A stretch of 64,000 nt of DNA from contig KV918868.1 of NCBI GenBank assembly GCA_002049455.2, positions 159,688 to 223,687 of the forward strand, written 5' to 3'. Source of the DNA: Porphyra umbilicalis. Lineage: Eukaryota > Rhodophyta > Bangiophyceae > Bangiales > Bangiaceae. Of this stretch, positions 10,210 through 22,800 are shown in pieces. Position 1 is the stretch's first letter, and each line of letters starts with the position of its first letter. A program made the translations under genes and the position numbers. Below the pieces are notes generated by a model. The model saw only the letters and a program-made list of their open reading frames with translations. It was not told the origin of the DNA and searched no databases.

Positions 10210-13200
10210 ATGGGTGGCAACAACTGGTGCTCTCGAAAGAAGCGCAAGGCCGATCGTACGCGTCAGACGTCCTCGACGACTGGAGGCTCTGCATCCTCTG
10301 CTCCTCCAAAGCGCTCGAAAGAGACTAACGCTAGGGCTGTCGCACCTGGCCGCGCCCCAACCTCCGATGAGGAGGAGTCATCAACCGACAACCCCCGAAA
10401 GACGCCCAAGAGCGGCGACCACGAATCATCAACGCACAAGATGCTCATGGACGCCGTTGCGGCAGCCGTCACGGCGTCTTCACAAGAACTTGACGGTCTT
10501 CAGCGCCGCGTTTCCAAAGAGAAGAAAAGCCTTCAAGAGGCAACTGGTGGGCGAGCCGACGGCCAAGCTGCCACCGACCGCCAAGCTGCTGCCGACCGCC
10601 AAGCCGCAGCCGACCGCCAAGCCGTCCTCCAGCAGCAAGCGGCGGCCGAGAGCGCGGCCGCGGTGGAAAAAGAGCGTCAAAACGCCGCCGACAGGCAAGC
10701 CGCCGCCGAACGTCAAGCCGCCGCCGACCGCCAAGCCGTCCTTGAGAAGCAAGCGGCGGCCGAGAGCGCGGTCGAGGTGGCAAAAGAGCGTCAAGCCGCC
10801 ACCGACCGCCAAGCTGCCGCCGTCCGCCAAGCAGCTGCTGACCGCCAAGCCGCTGCCGACCGCCAAGCCGCCTCCGAACGCCAAGTCGTCCTCGAGCAGC
10901 ATGCCGCGGCCGAGAGCGCCGCAAAGGCGGCCAAAGAGCGACAAGCAGCCGCTGACCGCCAAGCCGTCGCCGACCGCCAAGCAGCCGCTGACCGCCAAGC
11001 CGCCGCCGACCGTCAAGCCGCCGCCGATCGCCAAGGCGCCTCCGACCGCCAAGCCGCCTCCGACCGCCAAGTTGTCCTCGAGCAGCAAGCGGTGGCCGAG
11101 AGCGCCGCCAACGCGGCCAGAGAGCGACAAGCAGCCGCTGACCGCCAAGCCGCCGCCGACCGCCAAGCCGCCACCGACCGCCAAGCCGCCGCCGACCGCC
11201 AAGCCGCCGCCAACGTCCATGCCGCCTTAGACCGCCAAGTCGTCCTCGAGCAGCAAGCAGCGGCAGAGAGTGCCGCCAAGGCGGCTAAAGAGCGACCAGC
11301 CGCCGCCGACCACCAAGCTGCCGCCGACCGCCATGCCGCCGCCGAGCGCCAAGCCGCCGCCAACCGCCAAGCCGTCCTCGAGCAGCAAGCGGCGGCCGAT
11401 AGCGCGGACGAGGCGGCCAAAAAGCGTCAAGCCGCCGCCGACCGCCAAGCTGCCGCCGACCTCCAAGCCGCCGCCGACAGCCAAGCCGCCGCCGCCCGAC
11501 AAGCTGCCGCCGACCGCCAAGCCGCGGCCGAACGCCAAGACGCCGCCAACCGCCAAGACACTGCCGACCGCCACGCGTCCTGCAGCTGCAAGCGGCGGCA
11601 GAGATCGCGGCCGAGGTGGCCAAAGAGCGTCAAGCCGCCGCCGACCACCAAGTCGCCGCCGACCGCCAAGCCGCCCCGACCGCCAAGCCGCCACCGACAG
11701 CCAAGCCGCCGCCGCCCGCCAAGCTGCCGCCGACCGCCAAGCCGCGGCCGAACGCCAAGACGCCGCCGACCGTCAAGCCGCTGCCGACCGCCACGCGGTC
11801 CTGCAGCTGCAAGAGGCGGCAGAGAGCGCGGCCGAGGTGGCCAAAGAGCGCCAAGCCGCCGCCGACCGCCAAGCCACCGCCGACGGCCAGGCCGTCGCGC
11901 CAGCAGACATTGCTACGGCGGCTGGAACGGGGGCTGCGTCGCAGCCGGGCAATGAAGCCCGGGGCACAGCCGGTGCTGCTTTTCAGCTTCCTGCCAATGT
12001 GGCGTGGACCGCGCCTTCGCGTGCACCGGTTCACCGCTCGACTATGAGCGAGGAGTTTGGCGCCGCAGCAAGAAGGGCAGCCGAGACTGTGTGGCTCCGA
12101 TCGCCTCCTGCGCCAGCGCTCTTAAGCGCAGGGACTCCATGGTCTCCCCCTTCCATTGGGGTCCCATCAGAGCCTGCCTTGCTCCCCGGCGGTACTTCTA
12201 CGGCGTCCACTAGGGCATCTCCAACCTCAAATGATCCTTCGTTTGGCCGAGGCTTGGTTTTGGGCTCCACGGCGTCGAGCGCCGCACCGCAGCAGCCGTC
12301 TATTCCAGGTAGGCCCGGTAGCCCCTCCGCGGGCGCCGCTGCAGCTCCTTCTGGGGGAGCACCGGCATCATCTGGAGGAGCTGTTCGGGTACCTCAAGGC
12401 GGTAGCGGTGCGCTACGCGCGCCTGCGAGCGGAGGTGGGGGTGCTGCTGCCTTGACTGGCGCTGCTACTCTACAAGTGCAATTCGAGAGCTGGACACGCC
12501 TGTTTGCCAACTCGGGTGCCACCTTTGATGCCATCCCTCATGGACAGCTCATCTCCGTGCTCGTTAAGGCCGAGGTCTACCCGACGTACCTGATCAACTT
12601 CGCGGCTGGGCGCTCTGTACACACTCCACCGGCGACAAAGAACGGCTTGGAGCCCTGGTTCACTGACGTGCTTCGCAGCGCGCTGCCGGCCGGGCACTAT
12701 GGTGAAGTGACGCGTCTGGGCCCATTCCTTGTCTCCAACCTCCTCACCGTCATCAACCTCCTGTACGCCAAGTTCAACAACGACCTGCCGGACAAGCCGA
12801 TTGCAGATGCCACCGTGGCGCCACTGCTTGGTGCGCTCAACTCCTCGTTGGAGGCGCCCGGCGTGGCCGCGCCTGCGGCGCCCCCGTGCGGCAGCCCGCC
12901 GTCGACGCGCACATCCGAGCCTCTTCGGACAACACAGGTGCAAGGCACTTCGAGCATGCCCGGTGCAGATGCCCCTGCTCTGGCTGAGGGCGGCGTCGCG
13001 CCTGCCCGCCCACCTCGCAAGTCCGTGCGGCAAGGTGCGGGGTCAAAAAAGGCTGCCGCTGTGGACAAGGTGTACCCGAGCAAGCAAGACCCTACTTGGA
13101 GGCGCATGATGATCGCGGCGCGCATCCTTCTCGAGGAGTACGACGCCGAAAAGGACGTTTGGTCGGACATGGACAACATCCGCTCGGACGTGGTAGCCGA

Positions 13201-13695
13201 GACCAAGAAGAGCATCTGCGCGGAGTCATTGCGCATCATGTTGTCTTCCTTCCGATGGGGGGTCACGGCAAACCCGAGAACCGCGTGTACGACAAGCTGC
13301 TTCAAGTCGCCATGAACAAGCCGGGGGTCGACGACAAGGAGAAGGCGCGCGTCTACATCCTCCGACTGTGGCATGTCGCCTGGGCGGATAAGGACTGGAA
13401 AGACAAGGAGGAGGACCGGGAGGTGACAACGACAACCTCCTGGAAGAAGAAGCCGTCTGTTCGAGTGCCGTGGAAGGTGTGGCTCGACGAGCTGCTCGGC
13501 TTTGTGCCGGAGTTGGACCGAATTCGTGCCGAGGAGGGACATGTAGCCACGTCGAGTAGCGCGCCCCCTTCTGGCGGTGTAGCTCCACGGCTGGGCGGGG
13601 GTCCCGCTTCTGTTGCTGAGTCGGCTTTGCATCATACTGGCGGAGAGGGCCCCGGGGGGGACGTCGGTCAAACGGATGAGGCACAGACTCTGTAG
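10210..13695 (+). pseudogene. Gene B copy 1, long coil-repeat protein, frameshifted
   Basis: A protein of about 1,160 codons if indels are ignored; family unknown. Order: a basic Ser/Thr-rich start with KKRK; an acidic patch (SDEEESS); a helix (DAVAAAV); a region of about 440 codons built on (A)AADRQA-type hexamers, spaced by longer VLEQQAAAESA..AAKERQ units and strongly coil-forming; an Ala/Pro/Ser linker; a folded domain from about 12480 (W, then N..A...PPA...L.PWF...VL); and a charged tail with DPTWRRMMIAARILLEEYD and VPWKVWLDELL. One-base losses near 11575, 11675 and 13257 break the frame relative to copy 2. The stop is at 13695. It could be a structural or DNA-binding protein of the repeated element. 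Confidence 0.5.
10549..11905 (+). repeat. Coding minisatellite of gene B copy 1
   Basis: Degenerate 18-bp units around GCCGCCGACCGCCAA encode Ala-Ala-Asp-Arg-Gln-Ala. They group into higher-order blocks of about 100-140 bp, each containing a CTCGAGCAGCA- or TTGAGAAGCA-like segment. Because the units are multiples of three and GC-rich, the other plus frame (PPTAK-type) and minus frames are also open for hundreds of codons. Confidence 0.85.
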
Positions 13696-15101
13696 TGTAG
13701 CTCGGCTGGGGGTTGAGGGTGCGCGAGGTGTTCTTTGTTGGGGATGATACAGGTCCTTTGCCGTATCGAATGCCGTCTTGTCGATACATACGCCCATGCT
13801 GCGCGTCTTGGTGCCGTCGTGTGCAGCGCTGCTTGGGGTTTTCATTGTCTTTGCGCTGGATCCATCTTGTCTCCGTCCTTGGTCGCTTCGTATCATGTGA
13901 GAGTGCGTTGAGGCTACGCCTCGAAGTCGCCATGCTCCCGACTGTGGTGCGCTTGTCCTTGTTTCGTGAATTGTAGTATCACACGGTCACTTGTTTGCGA
14001 TTATCTTGTCACTAGAGGTTGTAATCTCGTGCGTGGTTCTCGACGCTACCTGATTAAACGTAATCTAGTTTGTGATTTTGCTTCTCGTAACAGTAGGGGT
14101 AGTGGTGGTTACAACATCCACGATACCGTACGAGTACACGAACTGTTTGTGGCGATCCGTCCGAGGACCTCCAGTGTCGTGGCTACCGTGGTTTTCCATG
14201 AGCTGGGCGGAAGCGCATCCAAAATATCATTCGTATCGTCACCCTGATCCGCATTCCACTCTGTCAGCGGCAGCTGCCGTGAAAGTTCGACACGGCGGTC
14301 GATCTGTTCTAAATTTTCTTTGGGGCTCGCCACCGCGCCGATGTGCGGCGCGCCCGACACTTCTGCCACCACAGCCATTGGTGTCACCTCTGGGAACACT
14401 GCCACCAGGTCATATTGCATCCCAGACTGCGGGGATTGCGGTCCACACGCCGCTGACTGTGGTTGAGTATTGGCCGCACTCTCCAACGCTGACGCAGCTG
14501 CGACGGCGTTTTCCGCGTCTGCAAACGGTTGAGGAGAAGCCTAGTCGCCGTCGGCGGCAGTAGCGGCGGCCCAGTCGACGGGGATTGCTGCACCGTCGCC
14601 GCCCCCACCGCCGTCACCAAGCACGGATAAAAAATGACTGGTGCACTTCTGGGGCCGCCCAGCCGGTATAACCCAAGCAGGGTGACACAGGGGCCGCCGT
14701 TGCCGCTCCGCGAAACCCCCGCCGAGGTGCTGTGTTCCCGCAGTGCGCTGGGGCCTGTGAGGGGGCGGCAGGCAAAGGTGCGTGCCCGGCCGCCGCCCGC
14801 GCACCCGCCCCCACCGGTGCCGTGGTGCTGACAGAAGTTGTGGCGGACCGACGCGAGGCCGCTCGCTGCACTGCGGCAACCGTCGCCGCACGGGGAGGTG
14901 CAGGCTGCGGCGCCGCCGCCGTCGCCCGACCGTCGGCCGTTGTTGCCAGCAGGGCAACGGCGACCGCGCTAGTAGCCGTCACCGAAAGCACAGGGGTCGC
15001 TTCGCGGGCGACTGTTGTGGCGGGCACCGCGGCCACGCCGAGGCAGCAGTTGTCACACACTGTCGCTTGTGCGTAAAGGCAATGCTGCTGGACACATATC
15101 A
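13696..15101. other. Non-coding part of unit 1, with possible minus-strand exon
   Basis: No family was recognised. On the minus strand, 14542-14109 reads as an ordinary-looking peptide of about 144 aa (ASPQPFADAENAV at its start; LPPSSWKTTVATTLEVLG near its end) immediately after CTAG, which could be a splice acceptor. Upstream on the same strand, 14600-15060 is GC-rich and Ala/Thr/Pro-rich. In the second unit the same frame has a TAA (near 23890), so if this was an exon it is decaying. The copy-2 counterpart is 23276-24681. Confidence 0.3.
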
Positions 15102-15503
15102 ATGCAAATCAGCATGATGGTGTGGGTTTCAGCCCACTCTGACTACATAGGCGTGATCAGGGACGTCCCTTTACCCAGAAGAAATGATAAAGTCAAGCAC
15201 CGCACGACTTTCGTTCTCGGCACCCTACTGTCCCAAGATGTGCTGCCCTTCCCCACCATACAGGCCAAGGACATCCTCCTCGAGTCAGCAGCAGGTCCGA
15301 CCCAACATGAACACCATGTCACAATCCACCGGGGAGCTCAAGTAGGGCAGAGAACAGCCCCTGGTCATGTCGGAGTGCACAGAATTGTACAACAAGGGCT
15401 CCTTCATGCCCATATGACACCCTACCTGCCCTTCACGCGCGCCGCGCGACCGATGTCAGCTTGGAACGAATTTGGTCCGAGTGAATCTTTCAGAATAATC
15501 TAA
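15102..15503 (+). CDS. Small conserved ORF of the tandem unit, copy 1
   Basis: 133 aa from an ATG, unrecognised. It is kept open in both tandem copies with only about three amino-acid differences. Features: HSDYIGVIRDVPLPRR, a His-rich middle (TQHEHHVTIHRG) and no signal peptide or membrane segment. With about 1-2% divergence, an open frame of this length can survive by chance, so a real gene is uncertain. Confidence 0.25.
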   Translation: MQISMMVWVSAHSDYIGVIRDVPLPRRNDKVKHRTTFVLGTLLSQDVLPFPTIQAKDILLESAAGPTQHEHHVTIHRGAQVGQRTAPGHVGVHRIVQQGLLHAHMTPYLPFTRAARPMSAWNEFGPSESFRII

Positions 15504-15838
15504 TATGGTCCAGCGATCAAAAGGTTTCTATTCAATGTCTAGACGATGTGCAGCCTGAGTACAGCACGATACAACCGCAGCTCCTTGCATGGAACTACTA
15601 TTGAGAGGCCTCAGAACGCCTGACATGTGACAGACACGGCTCCCAAGACAGAAACCATGCCACGAGATTTCAATAACATACGTCGAGTGAAAGCTGTCAT
15701 CTGGGCAGTGTCTGATTTTCTGTTGATGGCCGCTCTTCGCTCGGTTAGCCACAACCCCTGGCGCAGGGTCTTTCCATGCGCCCCGTCAATCTGAGACGAG
15801 GGTCACTGCCAGCACGCCGCATTTGTCTCACAGCTCCC

Positions 15839-15839
15839 N
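15839..15839. other. Ambiguous base (N) at the tandem junction
   Basis: The only N noticed in the window sits exactly between the end of unit 1 and the start of unit 2. This suggests a polished join or an unresolved base at the duplication breakpoint. Confidence 0.95.
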
Positions 15840-16811
15840 CTCATGAAAATTGCCAGGCACAACAGTCGTTTCCCAGAAGTACCGCAAGAAACATAGAACT
15901 TGTTGTGGAGCATCGAGCTGCACAGAGTGTCCGCCAACAGAATGATATAGGGTGGCAGGAGGTAACATTCAAAAGACTCCAAAAGCCGAAAACGTCGCAG
16001 ATCGTGTAGGATCCGGCCCCGGGGAGAGCTTGTTTTTAGAGGATGAAAAAGTAGAGGGTGGCAGATCTGATGAGGGCGCAGGCGTATCGGACGACCCAGC
16101 ATTATCAACAATCGAAGGGAGTGCGAAATGGTCGCACAAAGGAGACGGCTGTTCCGTATTTGCTCGCAGCAGCCGTCCGCGAAGAGGGTACGGTGCGTAA
16201 CGGCCTGCTGCTCGCCGATAGGGAATGATGGGGGAGAGCAAGGTGAGGTTGGGCGCGATGGACTGTGAGACAAGGAAGAGCTCGGCCAAACGGGCCAAGA
16301 AGTGCCTCTGCCTGCGTCGAGGGACCTTGATCGAAATTATCGCCTCGAAGCGACTTGCGACGCATTACAGGTCCGAAGCACAAGTATGCCGAGACTGTCG
16401 GTATTCATCAAATCTTGTTGAAAAACGGCGATTGGGTAACCCAATTACACAATCTGGTACGGATACTTCCACAGATTACCCCCAGTCTGCCTCGGGAGGG
16501 GAGCGGCCTCGCGTGTGAATCACAAGTGCTAATTGTTGTGTACCACTCTTGATGCGAGCCATCAAGGCCCCAACTGAACTATAGGTTTGGTATCATGGAG
16601 CCAGTGCACCAAACTGATCTGCGTAGTCCCCACTCACTATTACCACAGAACGCTGAGTCGCCTGTTAGAGGAAGCAGATGCATACACACTGTGCGTAACG
16701 GTGCCTGCGTGTCTGAAGGGAATGATTGGGGAGAGGCCCGATGACATTGGGCGGGATGGTATGCGAGACAGAAGAAAACCAGGATCGGCTGGGCCTCCAG
16801 CGCCAAGAAGT

Positions 16812-17591
16812 CAGAGATGGCAGGTGATTTATATTTGATTTACATCATGCTGCTTTTGATGTGTTATTCCGTTTACCCGAATCGTCTCATGATTTAAAAC
16901 ACACGGGCATTCTCCTGCAACGAGCACGGTGGTGAGTGCCAGCAACCCCCCCGGGCGGTCATGTCGACACGCACGGACGCGTTGGCGGTGGCGTGCGCGC
17001 CAATGGAAAACGCGACAGCGGTGTGGGCAGCGGGGAGGTCGCTGGCGTCGGGCACCGCCTTCGACGCGCCGCCAGCCACGGCGACCGCGAGCGTGGTGAG
17101 CAACGCGGCCATCGTGCCGCTGTCGACGGCGGCAGGCTCGAAAACGCCATCGCGTTCCCTCGTCATCATGGTGCCGAGTGCGTCCCCCACCGCCGTCACG
17201 GGCACCCACGACACGTTCGCCGCGGCGGCTGCAGCGGCGGCGGTGGCGGCTGTCACGACCGCCACGGCGGTGACCGCCAGGTAGGGCGGCAGCGGACCCC
17301 CCCCCCACACCCCGTCGCCGTCTCCATCCCCTGCCGCTCGCCTCCCCCCCCCTGACTTGGCGACAGCCGCCCAGTCGGTGATGCCCACCGCACGCGACAC
17401 GAAGGAAACACCAGGGTGAGTGGTCCTTATCAGGCCCAATCACGTGGTATTTGTACTTCTATTCCTGACAACGAGCCTAAATGATTGAAATCATGCCCGA
17501 TGATTTAAATCCATAAAACTCCCGTCACGAGAAACAAAGTCAAGGGTTGATTTAAATCCTGGCGCCAGAAATGATTTAAATCATACCGCTG
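16812..17591. mobile_element. hAT-like non-autonomous element, copy 2
   Basis: Counterpart of 7205-7982 in the second tandem unit, flanked by CAAGAAGT (16804-16811) and CAAGAAAT (17592-17599). This copy keeps a perfect ATGATTTAAATCAT palindrome near its right end where copy 1 lacks one A. The insertion therefore preceded the 9.6-kb duplication. Confidence 0.55.
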
Positions 17592-18026
17592 CAAGAAATG
17601 CCTGTTCGCACGTCGATGGCCCATGGTCCGAATGTACGCCTCAAAGTGACTTCCAACACATTACAGATCCGCAACACACGTACACTAAGATTGTCGGTAA
17701 TCAAGAAATCTTGTTCAGAAACTGCGTTGTTGTAACAATGACACCACATATGGTACGAGTAGTTCCAGAGATTACTCCGACCGTTGTTTGCCGACGAGGA
17801 CTCGTGCTTTCTGAAATGAAGACACCGTAACATTCTTCCGTGGGAAGGTCAGTCATCATGGGTCCTCACTGGATCTGTGTTGAAGTGAGTGCTCAGATCA
17901 GTAAACTGCTGCAGGCGTCACCGCGGTGTCCCGGCCCTCCCTCCCTACGTGCTGCATATCTGTGGTCGCGTGGGAAGCGTCTGCTTTCCAACATCAAGTA
18001 CCTGTCTTGTTCTTCAACGTGTTGCG

Positions 18027-18926
18027 ATGTCGCCCCCTATCGCATCTCGAGCATTCCCCCTCGTGGGTTCGGACGCCGTACCCGGCGACTCCGTCGTCCT
18101 TGATGCCAATGACGCCCAAGGATGTGACCCCCAGGGGAGGCTCGTCGTCGGCATTTCGGCGTCGGTCAACCCCATGAATCGCGCCTTTGTGCCCCGCCCA
18201 CTGCCTGACAACATTGACGGCCATCGACGTCTGGCCGGCGCGCTCGTGGCCAACCGACGGAACAAGAAGATGCCAGCGACGGATCGAGCGCTCTGCAGAA
18301 CGATCGAAGCCCGACTCAACAACATCAAGGAGGCGCATCGCCGAGGCGCCGCCAAGGTTGGTCTTGCTGGGGAATTCTTCAAGTCGGCGGCCATTCTGGC
18401 CAACTCCACGTTTGGACGACAGGTATCGGCCACACCGAGCCCCACCCATCAATCAAGAATTGAGACGCTACCTCGGGCTCAGCCCCCCTTTGGCGCGGGC
18501 TCTAACGCGCACTCGCGACAGCCCTGCACCTGCTCTGCGGCTTTGCCTCTAAGGGCCTCGCCGCCTGCCATGGAAGTTCGCGACAAGCCCATTGAGATGG
18601 ATCGACTGCCACGGGACTGGGAGCACATGATGGACGTCGTCGAGATGTCCTGCGAGGTCGGTGTCGGGACCACTATGGCCTTGGAGAAGCTTCAAAGCGG
18701 CGAGCCCGATCGACTAGTGTGGGACAAGAAGCACTCGTTTGGGAGGGCGTCGTCGTCAATGCTCTCGAAGCGCCGCGCCATTGCGAAGGCTGCTATCAAG
18801 GCAGGTGGTTGGGGAGCGCTACGTCTACTTCTTCGTGACGAGCGGGCCAAGCGCACCGGACGTGGAGAGTCCTTTGAATACGACAAGGTGCTGATGTTCT
18901 GCTCTGCTATGATGCGAGGGACATGA
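18027..18926 (+). CDS. Gene A copy 2, unknown function
   Basis: Tandem copy of 8417-9337, 299 aa. It differs by scattered substitutions (for example R for L and G for R near residues 65-69, E for K in the ...TMALEKLQSGE stretch). The C-terminus is shorter: GCGAGGGACATGA gives a stop where copy 1 reads GCGAGAACATGACGG. Most of the frame is preserved in both copies, which argues that it is or was a real gene. No domain is recognised. Confidence 0.5.
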   Translation: MSPPIASRAFPLVGSDAVPGDSVVLDANDAQGCDPQGRLVVGISASVNPMNRAFVPRPLPDNIDGHRRLAGALVANRRNKKMPATDRALCRTIEARLNNIKEAHRRGAAKVGLAGEFFKSAAILANSTFGRQVSATPSPTHQSRIETLPRAQPPFGAGSNAHSRQPCTCSAALPLRASPPAMEVRDKPIEMDRLPRDWEHMMDVVEMSCEVGVGTTMALEKLQSGEPDRLVWDKKHSFGRASSSMLSKRRAIAKAAIKAGGWGALRLLLRDERAKRTGRGESFEYDKVLMFCSAMMRGT

Positions 18927-19820
18927 CGGGTTGCTCTTGTTCTTGTGATCCAATCGCGTCTGCTTCTACAGTGATGTTAGCGTTCTCTTCTCTTACCGCC
19001 TGTGCTCGTTGGTGTTCTTGGTCTTATAAGATTTGTGCTTTGTGCTCCTGCTCGTGTTCCATGACTGTGGAGTACCCTAGTGGCATGCGAGCGTCTGGAT
19101 GCCACAGACGCCTACGTTTGCTTGAGAGGTCAGATGTCCTGCCCGATGTCGATGAAATATTGAACCATCTCACAAATGTTGTGACTAATACTTGTCACTA
19201 GAATGTCACAGTTACCATATTGCCAAGTCCGTAACTAGGTTGTGCGGGCTGCAGACGTGAAAACAAAATCCCGTGACAAAGTGTAAGAGTTCGGTCCTTG
19301 TAACATTGCAACGTCACTGCTAAACAGTTGTGACGTGAACAAAGGTCGCAACGCATTGCAGGTCCCGACCGCACGCGCACGACGGGCCAAGCACCGAGGT
19401 ATCCGCGTCGTGCCCCCCTCGCACGGAATCCGTTCCGTCCGTGTGGCTGTCCCACCCCGCTGTTCTCTCTTCCTCGTGCTTGCGTGGAGCTCCTGCTGAA
19501 GGTGGGCTCCGAGCTCAGGACCTCCATCAACTTGGCTGATCGTCTGATTTCTCGTCATCAGCTGAGGTGCACGCTACGGTCTCAGAAGATGCTTCTGCAG
19601 CTCTTTTTGCTTTAACGGTACGGCACCACGATTTTCTCGTCACTTGTTGTTCTTGCGTATTGTCCGCCCTGATGAGAGAAGGGGTTGCACTGCTATGGGT
19701 TTTAATGAACGCGTACGTGACCCTTGAACCCATGTATGCTAACCTTTTCACTCCCCCTTCTAGGTGCATCACGCTTTCATGTGCTGAGCTGGTGCTTCCC
19801 CCATGTCTCCTTCCGTGTAG

Positions 19821-22800
19821 ATGGGTGGCAACAACTGGTGCTCTCGAAAGAAGCGCAAGGCCGATCGTACGCGTCAGACGTCCTCGACGACTGGAGGCTC
19901 TGCATCCGCTGCTCCTCCAAAGCGCTCGAAAGAGACTAACGCTAGGGCTGTCGCACCTGGCCGCGCCCCAACCTCCGATGAGGAGGAGTCATCAACCGAC
20001 AACCCCCGAAAGACGCCCGAGAGCGGCGACCACGAATCATCAACGCACAAGATGCTCATGGACGCCGTTGCGGCAGCCGTCACGGCGTCTTCACAAGAAC
20101 TTGACGGTCTTCAGCGCCGTGTTTCCAAAGAGAAGAAACGCCTTCAAGAGGCAACTGGTGGGCGAGCCGACGGCCAAGCTGCCACCGACCGCCAAGCTGC
20201 TGCCGACCGCCAAGCCGCAGCCGACCGCCAAGCCGTCCTCCAGCAGCAAGCGGCGGCCGAGAGCGCGGCCGCGGTGGAAAAAGAGCGTCAAAACGCCGCC
20301 GACAGGCAAGCCGCCGCCGACCGTCAAGCCGCCGCCGACCGCCAAGCCGTCCTTGAGAAGCAAGCGGCGGCCGAGAGCGCGGTCGAGGTGGCAAAAGAGC
20401 GTCAAGCCACCGCCGACTGCCAAGCTGCCGCCGACCGCCAAGCAGCCGCTGACCGCCAAGCCGCCGCCGACCGTGAAGCCGCCGCCGATCGCCACGCCGC
20501 CTCCGACCGCCAAGCCGCCTCCGACCGCCAAGTCGTCCTTGAGAAGCAAGCGGCGGCCGAGAGCGCGGTCGAGGTCGCAACAGAGCGTCAAGCCGCCACC
20601 GACCGCCAAGCTGCCGCCGACCGCCAAGCAGCCGCTGACCGCCAAGCCGCTGCCGACCGCCAAGCCGCCTCCGAACTCCAAGTCGTCCTCGAGCAGCATG
20701 CGGCGGCCGAGAGAGCCGAAAAGGCGGCTAAAGAGCGACAAGCAGCCGCTGACCGCCAAGCCGTCGCCGACCGCCAAGCAGCCGCTGAGCGCCAAGCCGC
20801 CGCCGACGGTCAAGCCGCCGCCGATCGCCAAGCCGCCACCGACCGCCAAGCCGCCTCCGACCGCCAAGTTGTCCTCGAGCAGCAAGCGGTGGCCGAGAGC
20901 GCCGCCAACGCGGCCAGAGAGCGACAAGCAGCCGCTGATCGCCAAGCCGCCGCCGACCGCCAAGCCGCCGCCGACCGCCAAGCCGCCGCCAACATCCATG
21001 CCGCCTCCGACCGCCAAGTCGTCCTCGAGCAGCAAACAGCGGCAGAGAGTGCCGCAAAGGCGGCTAAAGAGCGACCAGCCGCCGCCGACCACCAAGCTGC
21101 CGCCGACCGCCAAGACGCCACCGACCGCCAAGCCGCCGCCAACCGCCAAGCCGTCCTCGAGCAGCAAGCGGTGGCCGATAGCGCGGACGAGGCGGCCAAA
21201 AAGCGTCAGGCCGCCGCCGACCGCCAAGCCGCCGCCGACCGCCAAGCCGCCGCCGACAGCCAAGCCGCCGCCGCCCGACAAGCAGCCGCCGACCGCCAAG
21301 CCGCGGCCGAACGCCAAGACGCCGCCGACCGCCAAGACGCCGCCGACCGCCAAGCCGCTGCCGACCGCCACGCGGTCCTGCAGCTGCAAGAGGCGGCAGA
21401 GAGCGCGGCCGAGGTGGCCAAAGAGCGCCAAGCCGCCGCCGACCGCCAAGCCGCCGCCGACGGCCATGCCGTCGCGCCAGCAGACATTGCTACGGCGGCT
21501 GGGACGGGGGCTGCGTCGCAGCCGGGCAATGACGCCCGGGGCACAGCCGGTGCTGGTTTTTCAGCTTCCTGCCAATGTGGCGTGGACCGCGCCTTCGCGT
21601 GCACCGGTTCACCGCTCGACTATGAGCGAGGAGTTTGGCGCCGCAGCAAGAAGGGCAGCCGAGACTGTGTGGCTCCGATCGCCTCCTGCGCCAGCGCTCT
21701 TGAGCGCAGGGACTCCATGGTCTCCCCCTTCCATTGGGGTCCCATCAGAGCCTGCCTTGCTCCCCAGCGGTACTTCTACGGCGTCCACTAGGGCATCTCC
21801 AACCTCAAATGATCCTTCGTTTGGCCGAGGCTTGGTCTTGGGCTCCACGGCGTCGAGCGCCGCACCGCAGCAGCCGTCTATTCCAGTTAGGCCCGGTAGC
21901 CCCTCCGCGGGCGCCGCTGCAGCTCCTTCTGGGGGAGCACCGGCATCATCTGGAGGAGCTGTTCGGGTACCTCAAGGCGGTAGCGGTGCGCTACGCGCGC
22001 CTGCGAGCGGAGGGGGGGGTGCTGCTGCCTTGACTGGCGCTGCTACTCTACAAGTGCAATTCGAGAGCTGGACACGCCTGTTTGCCAACTCGGGTGCCAC
22101 CTTTGATGCCATCCCTCATGGACAGCTCATCTCCGTGCTCGTAAAGGCCGAGGTCTACCCGACGTACCTGATCAACTTCGCGGCTGGGCGCTCTGTACAC
22201 ACTCCACTGGCGACAAAGAACGGCTTGGAGCCCTGGTTCACTGACGTGCTTCGCAGCGCGCTGCCGGCCGGGCACTATGGTGAAGTGACGCGTCTGGGCA
22301 CATTCCTTGTCTCCAACCTCCTCACCGTCATCAACCTCCTGTACGCCAAGTTCAACAACGACCTGCCGGACAAGCCGATTGCAGATGCCACCGTGGCGCC
22401 ACTGCTTGGTGCGCTCAACTCCTCGTTGGAGGCGCCCGGCGTGGCCGCGCCTGCGGCGCCCCCGTGCGGCAGCCCGCCGTCGACGCGCACATCCGAGCCT
22501 CTTCTGACAACACAGGTGCAAGGCACCTCGAGCATGCCCGGTGTAGATGCCTCTGCTCTGGCTGAGGGCGGCGTCGCGCCTGCCCGCCCACCTCGCAAGT
22601 CCGTGCGGCAAGGTGCGGGGTCAAAAAAAATCTGCCGCTGTGGACAAGGTGTACCCGAGCAAGCAAGACCCTACTTGGAGGCGCATGATGATCGCGGCGC
22701 GCATCCTTCTCGAGGAGTACGACGCCGAAAAGGACGTTTGGTCGGACGTGGACAAAATCCGCTCGGACGTGGTAGCCGAGACCAAGAAGAGCATCTGCGC

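Larger units (their letters stand above)
6229..15838. repeat. 9.6-kb tandem unit, copy 1
   Basis: The whole segment recurs in the same orientation at 15840-25418 with roughly 1-2% substitutions plus small indels (judged by eye). It starts at CTCATGAAAATTGCC and ends at CACAGCTCCC. The outer flanks share only a TCCC-like microhomology with the unit ends, as expected for a duplication made by end joining or for an assembly join. It contains gene A, gene B and a hAT-like insertion. Confidence 0.9.
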
